In this document: in pieces, positions 37,101-49,100 of the stretch | Numbering within the stretch: position 1 is the first letter of the stretch | Layout of the letters: the number at the start of each line of letters is the position of its first letter | From: Dryomyza anilis | Lineage: Eukaryota > Arthropoda > Insecta > Diptera > Dryomyzidae | Direction: 5' to 3' | Assembly (NCBI GenBank): GCA_951804985.1 | Contig: OX638133.1 | Coordinates: 5,600,501 to 5,664,500, forward strand | Length of the DNA: 64,000 nt | Made by a program: the position numbers and the translations under genes | The notes under the pieces: model-generated | Seen by the model: the letters and a program-made list of their open reading frames with translations, nothing else | Told to the model about the DNA's origin: nothing | Database searches by the model: none

Positions 37101-40100
37101 TGTGTGCTTTTTAATTAGCAACAACTTAAAAACAACAATAAAAATTGAATAAGATAAAAACAACAAAATAAGTAAAAAATAAATATATTAATTTATTTAG
37201 CCTTTACTGCAAGTACTAAGTATTTATGCAAGGTTTATGCAGGTTGGTTCACCGCAGCAAAAGGCCAAAGTCTGAACTTGCACAGTTATCGAAAAACAAA
37301 GTGAAGTAAAAAAAAACCACAAAATATAAAAACAAAAATCAAAGAAATAACAATGAAACGATAAAAACAAAATAAAATAAAATAAAAACAACAAATTAAG
37401 CAATAAAAACAAGCCACGTACCTGTGACTGAGTGTTTTTAAAGTTTTAACTTGAATTTTAAACCTGTTTCAAATACTATCAATTCTTTAAATACTATTAA
37501 ATAAAACAAACAAACAGTATAACACATTTAAAATATTTTTGATAATACTTATGTATACCTAATAGACGTATATTATATACACAACAAGGCTACGTGTGAA
37601 ACGTCGAGTCATTTGCCAGTCCATAAACATAATAAATTATTGAAAGACAGTGGCGCAGATATGTTTAGGGGCTTGTCGATTATTAATATTAATTAATATA
37701 CAATATATTTGTTTAAAGTTCAAATTTTAAAATAGTGGTTATATATAAACAACCAATTAAGCGACGCCTGTCGCTAAACAGTGAAACGCAGAACATAGAA
37801 TAAATGTATGCCTACATCGATAAAATTACAGTAATGAAATTGAACACATTTTTGTATTTGTTTTAAAAAAATGTAGTTCTACTACATTTACTATCTTTTT
37901 AAGTATATTTTTAGTTTATTTCGTTTCATTTACTACACTCAGAAAAAATCTAATAAATTAATTATTTGTACTATTGGTCAATAGGATGCATACCATAAGT
38001 ACAATAATATTAAAACCACAAATATTTCATTTCATTTATTTCGAGTGTACAGAATGCACTTGAAATAAATGCAGATGAAATACTGAACTAAATAAAAAGT
38101 ACTAAGAGTGCCTGTTATAATAATCACTTCTTCCTTATTTTTTTATCCGATTCTGTTCATGTTTTTTTAAACAGTAATTAGATTTCGGTAGCCGCGGTAG
38201 CTCAGTGGTTAGTGCGTTGGACTGCGAGCCGAAAGGTCCCCGGTTCAAGCCTGGACTGGGGCTAACAACATCTTTCCATAGAAACATTTTTCTATACCGC
38301 GCTACCTTTCGGCAGTAAATGGCAAACCTACGAGAGTAAAACATTGCCTATGAAAAGCTCTCACCCGCCGTTCGGATTCGGCAATAAACTGTAGGTCCCA
38401 CCACTTTGAGTACAAATATAACACGCATAGCTCAAAATGGTGAGAGAGCTTGGCCGAAGTTCTATACAGGACTGTAGCGCCAAACTATTATTATAACATA
38501 TCGTCACTGTCATGACAAAGAAGCAAATGTCCTTTTTTAAAAATTTTGAGAAATTAAATGAAATTAAAGTTTGGAGGATTTTAAAAATTAGTAAATTTTT
38601 TTTTTTTTAATCTCATCTGTTATTTTGGTTTATACATCAATTATTCAATTGTATATAAAATATCATTGGATTTGGACAAATAACTGCCTTATAAATACGG
38701 ATTTTGTGAGGCTATATCCTAAGCAAAATGAAAATATTTGCCAAATATTTTTAAATAATGATGCCAATCGATATGTGCTTTAAAAAAATAATTAATGCCT
38801 TTACATCACTATTTTATCTTGCATCAATAAAGAGTTATTGCTAAAAAAACGAAGAAATTGGAAAAATTGAAAATCTTGTCATGCCAAAAGGGCGAATCTT
38901 TTCGTATTTTGCTATAACTCTTTATTGGTGCAAGATGAAATTATGATGTTAAGGCATTTATTGTTTGTTTTCAAGGCACCTATCGATTGACATCATTATT
39001 TCAAAAACATTTCCAAACACTTTTTTTGGAAATGTTAAAAATTCAAAAAAAAATATAATATATTTTAAAATAATGATGATGATCGATAGATGCTTTAATA
39101 AAAAGCAATTAATGCCTTTACACCACTATTTTATCTTATACCAATAAAAAGTTATGGCAAAAAAAACAAAAGATTCGCCCTTTTGGCATGACAACATTAT
39201 CAATTTTTTTAATTCGCACTTTTGCTTTTGTCTTTTGTGGCTAGAAATATCCAACAAAACTACACACGATTTTGGCACAGTATACTTGAGGAAAATCTAC
39301 ATTCAAAAATGTGAAAAAAAAAAAACTCAAATGTAAAAAATTACACATTAGCACCTTTGGCGTGATAGTGACAATATGACATATCGACTATTTTAGTTTA
39401 TTGCGTTTGAGAGATGTCATTTCAATTTAATTTTGAAATTGTTGATTTGGGTACCAAAATAAGAACTTTAAGGTCACGGCGTTTCCATTTCCCAACATTT
39501 TATTTTGCTGAAAATTCTCCACAACGATTTTCTCATTCAATAGAGCATTTTTAGGGTTTGACCTTTTTTCGATAACAAATCATGAAAATCCATTGTCAGT
39601 CTAATGAGCATCCAATTCGATGGTAGTGATTTTGGCTGCATACTAAGTTTTTTTCTATTACGTAACGTTTTTAATAAAATTGCAATTGAAATTTTAGGCA
39701 CTTCGCAGCCACTTAAAAAAAATACTGTACCTTACACAACTAGTTAAAAAAAACGCTAAACGCAATTTTTCTTTTAATTGTCAAGACTAACTATAATATA
39801 CAAAAAAATACTAATATTCCGATATGTTTTTAAGATATTTAAATATAAACTTGATTTGATTTTTTTACTATTATAAAATCCTATGTTACCTAAAAATTTT
39901 TACTGGTTGTAAATTAATTATTGAAATTTTAAAGATGCATTTGATGCATTTTACATCTACAACGATGTTATAATATTTGATAAACTGTTGCGTATAAAGA
40001 CTCATAGTACTGACGCACATGCGGCCTACGTAAAATTCTACAGAATAAACGCTTCGTCGCAGATTTTGCGGTTTGTTTATCAATTAGCATGTAATGTTAT

Positions 40101-43100
40101 TGAAATAGTATTTTTAAAATAGTGCTGATAACAAACCAGCTGTTAAAAAACCCATTTAAGACGCGCTCCGCCCCTTTTAATATCTACATAATCAAAAGTG
40201 CCAAAATATTGAATAATATGATAATGAAAAACCTGCTAAACGAAAACGTCTGCAAATTATTTTATTTCCGTAGTCTATGTTCTTTCCTAGTCTTTATTAT
40301 TATTTTTATTATTTATATTTTTGTTTGTTTTTCATTTATTTTTTGCTACCATTTTATCAAGCTATTCATTCAGAGCGCGTGTATCGTGGAATATTTTTTG
40401 CACACACTTCTGCTGACCCAGATGAAGTGTTTTGTATATGTTTTGTTGTTTCTTATGATTGCCTCTTCCTTTGTTATTTTGTTTTTCTATTTGTCTAAAC
40501 AACACTCACCAACATCATCAAATGTTATTTATTTTTATTATTAGCTAGAGATATGACGCGTCTGATAGTAAAGTCTTTGAGATTAATTTAAGTACTATAG
40601 ATTTAATAACATACACACAAGAATAACCTATATGTTTCATGTTATTGATATGAAATAGGTACCTACATTTCAAAAATATTTAAGATTTATTACAGTGTCA
40701 AAACTTCAAAAATGAAATACTGATTAGATAAGTAAACAGTGAAAGTAGTATTTAAAACCAATACTTGCAGAATTCTGTAAATTTTGTTTTTGTAAGGCCA
40801 CACAAGAGCTATATAAGATTAGCTTAGAAATAATAATAACAACAATTTTAGGAGTTCAAAATTCTTTGTCAATAAAACTATTTATTATTTTTCTATTTTC
40901 ATTTCTCACTGTGTGCTCTTTTATTCTATAAACATCATATAAAATTATATTTGTTATGGCAGTTCAATAAGTTTGTTTATTTGTTATTGATTAAATTTAT
41001 ATTTTACATTCGTGATAACGTATGTTGGTTTTACAACTACATCAAAACTATAGTCTTATCGTCGTTGTAGAAGTAAAAGTCATTAACTATATTTTCAAAA
41101 TTAAAATAATTGATTTACAAAAATCTTTATATATCTCAGAAGTACTATTCGAAATGTTTCATATTTGTATGAATTGATGTGAACATGTTGTACTCTCAAT
41201 TGGCTTTTCAACATTTAAAATATATCAACTAGTTTTTATTATAATAAATAGTAAACTTAAAACAATAATTTTGAAAAAATTTTAATTGATTAGTTTTACT
41301 TTCAGTATCACAATACGGAACGTAGAAGAAAAGCAAGAGAACATAGTAAAAATTTTGTTTTAAGTTTCTTTATATTAAATATATACTAAACACAACGACG
41401 TAATTATGTTATGAGTTTTTGTTGAACATTTAAATCGCAATAATTAATAACATGCGATGAACACGCAAATTATTGATGACAAATATATAAAAAACTTAAA
41501 AAAGTTTTAATATTTGATTAGATTTTATTTCAATATTAAAAAAAGAACATCGACAACGTTAAACATTTCACATCTTTTTGCTTATTACACTACACAGCAC
41601 GATTTTTCTAATGGATATCTTATATATTATATATATCTAATTAGGGGGTGCTAATTTTGACTTATACTCCTACTATGTAAGGTTTTTAACAGAATTGTAA
41701 TAGATATTTTACGGCTTAAAGGCAACATTATATATTATAGAACTTTATAAATGCAAAAAAAGATCAAAAACAATAACTCTCTAATGAGGTGCCAGTTCCA
41801 TTCGTCGAAAAGTGGTTAAACTTAATTCAAACTATTTGTTTAATATTGTTGGCTCAATATTTTTGTTTTGCCAAATAATTTCGATTTTGTTATAACTTTT
41901 ACCGTATGATTTAAATGCGGACAACATAAAAACTCTTAAAACAAACGTACCCTTAGTAGGAATTATTCTAGCGCCATGGTCAGGAACTGATCATTAACTT
42001 TCTACCATTAAAAGGAAGTTTCTACACAGTCCGAACATTTTTTAAATATACGAATCAAAAATTTCAGTCACACTGCACTGTGGGACAGAAGTCAATTCTA
42101 GCTCGCCGTAAATACAGTTTTGCTCCAATCTTAACGAATCTTTACACTAAGCATACATGTAATATATAATAATAGTTTGGCGCTACAGTCCTGTATAGAA
42201 CTTCGGCCGAGCTCTCTCACCATTTTGAGTTGTGCGTGTTATATTTGTATTCAAAGTGGTGGGACCTACAGTTTATTGCCGAATCCAAACGGCGGGTGAG
42301 AGCTTTTTCATAGGCAATGGTTTTACACTCGTAGGTTTGCCATTTACTGACGAGAGGTAGCGCGGTATAGAAAAATGTTTCTATGAAAAGATGTTGTTAG
42401 CCCCAGTACATGCTTGAACCGGGGACCTTTCGGCTTGCAGTCCAACGCACTAACCACTGAGCTACATGTTCTATGAATAGATTTCTATTTGAAAACTATC
42501 AAGATAGGTCCATTGCCACGCCCACCTGTCATATAATTGAAATGGTAAAACGACTGTAACTTTTGTTTGGAATGAGATATTTTGTTTATAATTGGTATTT
42601 AGATACATATTGTAATTACACATGACCATTCTTAATATGGGCTTGATTGGCCAACTGCCACGCCTACCATTCTTTTTAAACTATATAACTTGACCATCGT
42701 AAGAGATATATTGATAATATTAGGTACTATGCTATATATCACAATTCTTACTGGCTCATACCAAATATGAGCCATTTTTGTCAGCTATAATGACAGAAAA
42801 GACAAAACTGACATACTAAAGTAACAAAATTTAGTTAAATTATTTTACGATTTTCGTACTTTTTCTCATCGCTTAAACTCATTTTAAATGACGTGTGGCA
42901 AACTAATGCAGGCATGTTTAACACCGTTAGAAAGAAGACATTTCAGACATTATGCTTGTAAAAAGATGTATGAGAGCATTTGGAAGCTTTAATTTCCATG
43001 TCTACTTTTGTATAAAAAATTCGTAATTTTTGTTTTATGTTTTTGACCGATAATCAGGAAAAATACGAATAGCCATTTGAAATTTTTGATACACAAGATG

Positions 43101-46100
43101 ATAGTTCTCTCAATTCCCAATTATATAAAACTAAAACTCTGCATGTGGAGTATATATTGAAAGAGTTATGACAGTTTTAATGTAACCCATTTTTATTTCT
43201 TGAAAAGCACTTGTTTAATTTTTTTTACTTTAAGCAAGCCTACAGATGGATTTTTTCACTAGGGTGTATCATTTTTTGTTTGTTCTCTAGGTTCTCATAA
43301 ATTATTAATAAAATGACATATTTTTAAACTTTCTGCAACAAACTTTAATTTCTGATTTTCGGCAAGCTAGACTAAGCTTCTGTCCCATAGTGCACTGTAT
43401 TCAATCGACTTTGGAACGAATTGTAGACGATGTCTTTGTCACGTGGAAATCATGATTAGGTTGTAAATAGATTCAAAAATTGTCAGGACTTATGTTTATT
43501 ATATAAACAGGAATGTCAAAATTTCTATTTGTTTTCAAAATATTGGAATCCAAACTCGAAATATAATAAATGTTATCAAAACTATCAAATTCTACCTATT
43601 ATTGTTTATTATTATTTGTAATGGGTTAATGCACTGCGACATGATAAGGTCTATTGTGCCCCACTTGGAACCAAAGTTGATAGTGTTGTCAACTGTGGTA
43701 CCTCCCTAGTAAATTCAGTAGTGTCCTGATGTGCTGAATATTGATTATGTAATACGCAGTTAGTAGGGTTATTGGTATATGTGTTACATCTACCTGGTAT
43801 ATGTGTTAATTCTACCTTACACAGGGGTTTATGGGTGGGTACAGGTTATATGAACTTTTTGTGACTATTGTAACGCCGGTAAAAATGGTACAATATCTCC
43901 TTGCATTAAGTCCTAAAGACGTTCTCAACGTAGAAATCCATTTCTACGTCCCGGCCAGGTAAGTTACGTTCGTTCATTATAACCATTTATATGATGTACG
44001 CATTTATCAACACGTTACGTCCTGTTTCGATTACATTTTAGCTCGATACTTCTATTATAACTCATATTTAAGAATATTACGCTATATTTGTCTGTCTGTA
44101 CACACGACAAATTATAAAATACTATTTCGATTGTAATGAAATTTAGTTCCAATAAATTGTAGCCCAAAAATAAGGCTAAGTTCGAAATTGAGTCAAATTA
44201 ATCAAAGGACATGTCTGGTTTCCATATAACAGCTAGATAAATGCATGGTAAAGAACCTATAACTCATAAAATAATTTCAAAAATGAATGTAATTCATACA
44301 CATTAAATTTTTGTATTTTTCATAACCGTTTTTAAAGTGAACCTCACCATCCGGCCTCTGAAGGTCTCGGGTTCGAATACCGGCTTTGGCATGGGCGCTC
44401 ATGGTGATATTAACCACAAAAAATCATAGGAAATAGATTTCATAGTACAATCGATAAGTCTGTCTGAGTGCTGTGAATCTTAGTACATCACCATACGAAT
44501 TGTTCTAGGTGCAAAAGACCTTAAAACTAACAATGTTCCGTAGTTGTTATCTAACTACAATTTTTGCTAGTAACAATATTTAATGCCACGATGATAAAAT
44601 TAAAAAAAGAAATGAAAAACATTGAAGTATTAAAAAAATAAAATATTAAAAACAGTATTTAGACTTTGAAACAAATGCTTTTTATTTAAAAAAAAGAATA
44701 TTGTCTTATTTAAGTACTAAAGTCCATAAAATCAAAGAAACAAAGAACATTTATTAAAAATAAAATATTAAAAATAGTATTTAAACATTAAAACAAATTC
44801 TTTTTCTTTTCAAAAACAAAAACCATTGTTTTATTTTAGTATTAAAGTCCAAAAGCAAATCCCATGATGTAGTCTTTATTTACTGTCTATATTCAGTTTA
44901 ATTCTTGTTATCTAATAAAATAAAAGTTTCCGTTTATTTTGATGCCAAAATATTTGGCAATATAAATATTAATAAAACGAAATATTTTGCATATGTGTAC
45001 GTGTTAAAAAAACAAAAAAAAAAACAGAGTTATTTTTAGTAGGCATTGACGTAAGAATCGGTTCGACTTTGGACAGCTCCTCAGTACACCTTCTGCCCCG
45101 ACAGTAGGTACGCGTGTAAATAGAATGTGTCAGCTGGTGCTGAAGCACTTGCCGCGCCCCCTCCTAAAAGTAGACTAATTTGAAGAAAAAAGAATCAAAT
45201 TCGCAGAGGTACAAAGAGCAATTGTGCTAAAAAAATGTTATATATTCAAACAGTTGACTGGCATGACATTGTGAGTGTACAACGACCAAGCGTGGGAGTG
45301 CTTGTGGCTGATCATAATGATGAAGACGAACGGTGGGTATGTTGTAGAACACACACCAAATACTATATACACCATATACCGCACAAACAGCTGTTTCTGA
45401 AACCATTTGTGTTTTGCTTTCATTGCTGTGCGCAACCGGCAAAACATGCTCCATAGATCAAACTCATGCAACAAGGTCGGGTTGATTGGGGGGTGTTGTT
45501 GAATTCAGAGAGTAGCATCCGCAGTTGATATTATTGGGCATTGGGTTACGTGCAGTCAGCCAGCCAGCCAAGGCAACGATTTGACTTCTTGTGTTGCACT
45601 TTGTATAGAATTTCATACTTAATTGGTTCACTTCGAGTAATGTATTCATTTCAATAATAAATTAAATGCATTTTATGTGTGTCTGTGCGCATTTGTGTCA
45701 TGTAATAAGAGCGCATTTACATTGCAGACAGGCATTTGAATTTAAATTAATTATTTTTGAAGTATTTTTAAAACAATTTTTCATTTACAATAATAAAAAA
45801 AGTTTTGCTTCATCATTTTAGACGAAAAGAAATATTATTGCTAAAAATAGTATTTGAAAGAAAATAGAAAAAACGTACAAAATATTATCTGGCATGTTCC
45901 ACTATCAATCGAAATCGACTTTATATTTCAATGCCATAGATTTCACGAACTGTTCATGTAAAATTTGACACTTTTGATGTCAAAAATTTGTAATTTCCAG
46001 CAGGAACTAAAATCCATTGGAATATCGGTTCCAGTTCCATACATTTTTTAATAATGGTTCCGATTCCAGTTCCAAAACTCGAAACGATTCCGGTTCTTTG

Positions 46101-49100
46101 CGAACCCAAGCAGGGACTAAAACCCACATTTTTTAATACTTAATGGTTACGATTCCGGTTCCAAAAATCCAAACCGTTCCGATTCCAGTTTCGGTTCAAA
46201 AAATGAAACGTTTCCGATTCCAGTTCGAAACAATTCCACTTCTTTGTGGACCCAAGCAGGGACTAAAACACTAAGCAATATCGGTTCTGGTGCCAAGTTC
46301 TTTAAAATAGTGGTTTCGATTTCCGTTCCGGTTCCACACATTTTCATAATAACGTTTCTGATTCCAGTTCCAAAAATTGAAACTATTCCGGTTCTTTGCG
46401 GACCCAAGCAGGGACTAAAACCCACATTTTTTAATAATGGTTACGATTACGGTTCCAAAAATCCAAACCGTTTCGATTCCAGTTTCGGTATAAAAAATGA
46501 AACGTTTCCGATTCCAGTTCGAAACGATTCCACTTCTTTGTGGACCCAAGCAGGGACTAAAACACTAAGCAATATCGATTCTGGTGCCAAGTTTTTTAAA
46601 ATAATGGTTTCGATTTCCGTTCCGGTTCCACACATTTTCATAATAACGTTTCCGATTCCAGTTTCAAAACTCGAAACGATTCCTGTTCTTTGCGGACCCA
46701 AGCAGGGACTAAAACCCAAATTTTTTAATAATGGTTACGATTCCGGTTCCAAAAATCCAAACCGTTTCGATTCCAGTTTCGGTTCAAAAAATGAAACGTT
46801 TGCGATTCCAGTTCGAAACGATTCAACTTCTTTTCGGACCCAAGCAGGGACTAAAACACAATGCAATATCGACTCTGGAGCCAAGTTCTTCAAAATAGTG
46901 GTTTCGATTTCCGTTCCGGTTCCACACATTTTCATAATAAGTTTCCGATTCCAGTTCCAAAAATCGAAACTATTCCGATTCTTTGCGGACCCAAGCAGGG
47001 ACCAAAACCCACATTTTTTAATAATGGTTACGATTCCGGTTCCAAAAATCCAAACCGTTCCGATTCCAGTTTCGGTTCAAAAAATGAAACGATTCCGATT
47101 CCAGTTCCAAAAGTCGAAACTATTCCGGTTCTTTGTGGACCCAAGCAGGGACTAAAACCCACATTTTTTAATAACGGTTCCGATTCCGGTTCTTTGTGGA
47201 CCTTGATTTCAACTGATGTTTGATATCTGCCGATAAAAATGTGTCGGCTCTATTGTTAACCAGACGTAAGCTGGAGAATTTACAAAAAATAGTTGAAACA
47301 TTATTTATGTTCCAGAAAATTTTTTGTTAAGCTACTTTTGACGATAAAAATGGTAGCATGAAATAAAATTCAAAAATTGTTTGTAATTTGCAATAAAATG
47401 TTTTTGGAATTTTCCGGAAGTATCTATATTAAAGATTTGTTCATGATTTTAAAAATACAAAAATGGTAAGTGTTAAAAATATTGCACGAAGAAATTGTTT
47501 ATAACATTATGATGCAACTAAATATTAAAAAATGAATAAATATTTCGAGAAAATCTGATTTTTATAAAGAACATTTTTTAAAAATATATATTTTATTTTT
47601 ACTTTAATGAGAATTTTTTTTTTTAATTAAATTTTTTAATTAAATTTTTTGAAAGTAAATTGTGATACAACCCAATGCTAGAACAATTTTTTTCAAAATT
47701 TAACCAAGGAATCCATTAAATATAACGCGGACCATCCTCTGTATCCAACAATTTTTGACGGATAGTGTTAATAATTGAATGTAATTTCTGACAGATTTTT
47801 GTTATAAGAATAAACTTAAATAACAAAAAATGCACATTTTCAATAAATACTTCATCCGCCACTGTACACTAGGTACTAATCAGAACAATAGCCATTTGTA
47901 GTATAATTTAAACCAATTACATAAAGTGCTAATTAATGCTTATTGTATCCAAAACCATTTTACTGCAGCGAATATCAATTTTCAAGTGCTATATTGAATA
48001 TATTTATAATAACTAAATAAGTATATTCCATATAGCAACAGTAATCAATTGAAAATATGGTTTATTATGAAGTAACAAAGCAATTGTAAGTCTTGCATGT
48101 AAAAATGATATCATTACAAATTTCACAATGAGCAAAGAACGAAAACTTGCGATTATCATTTATGATTTACATGTCACAACGTTGACAGGCAATTTATAGC
48201 AAATTGCTTATCTAACAGACGCGCCTCTTTTTCAAGTGGACGTAAGACCAAGAATAATTTTACAAGTATGTTTACTACTAAATAGCTATAAATTAACGAT
48301 TAACGATCGAAGGTTGTTATTGATTAAGGACTATCTATAAAATGTAAGGACAAATCATATTTTTTGCTGATATGCAAAGAAATAAGTATTTTTAAAATAT
48401 ACAGAATAACCAGAAGTGACTGGGTTTTTACGTTATATGTTAAGTTATATATGTGACCATTTTCTTAAACTTCTTAGTTGAAAGTGTAAATAATAAAAAT
48501 ATGAAACATGTAAATACAGTTAAAACTTGGTTTAACGAATGATATATTGTCTGGACCTTTCGTTATAACGAATATATATATCGTCGTTGTAGAACGAAAA
48601 GTTACCAACTACATTTTCGAAATGCCAATTATCCATGTACATTATATATCTTTCAATTTTTGATTGATGAGCTCAATATTTGTACCAAATGTTTAGAAAA
48701 CATGGATCTATCAATTGGTACAGGGTTTTTCAACAGGGACGCTACAAAAGTAGAGCGACAGGGACAGCAAACGACGCCATATTTCTTGCCGCTCTTTTCA
48801 CATTTCTCTTCAGTAAGGTTTGACATTTCATGCCACTGAACCCGCTTGACCACCAGAATCGTCGTATGTTCGATAATTTCAACACTCGCGTAATAAAGAG
48901 TTTTCAACAGGGACGCTACAAAAGTAGAGCGACGGGGACAGCAAACGACGCCATATTTCTTGCCGCTCTTTTGACATTTCTCTTCAGTAAGGTTTGCAAT
49001 TTCATGCCACTAAAGCCGCTTGACCACCAGAAGTGTCGTATGTTCGTGAATTGGGCTGGCCCATACTTCTTCCGTGATGATCAAGACCGGCACGTTACTG

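Noticed and set aside
40122..40544. 140-codon hydrophobic ORF as a membrane protein
   Set aside because: Phe/Ile/Tyr-rich from T-rich DNA inside the Pdk intron; no conserved feature, and T runs explain it.
45227..45474. Overlapping ORFs on both strands near 45.3 kb
   Set aside because: Three frames open at once without coding bias; within the Pdk intron; no splice signals fitting Pdk.
46147..47223. 303-codon plus ORF and matching minus ORFs
   Set aside because: Repeats of a dimeric satellite with period divisible by 3; no domain, no start context.
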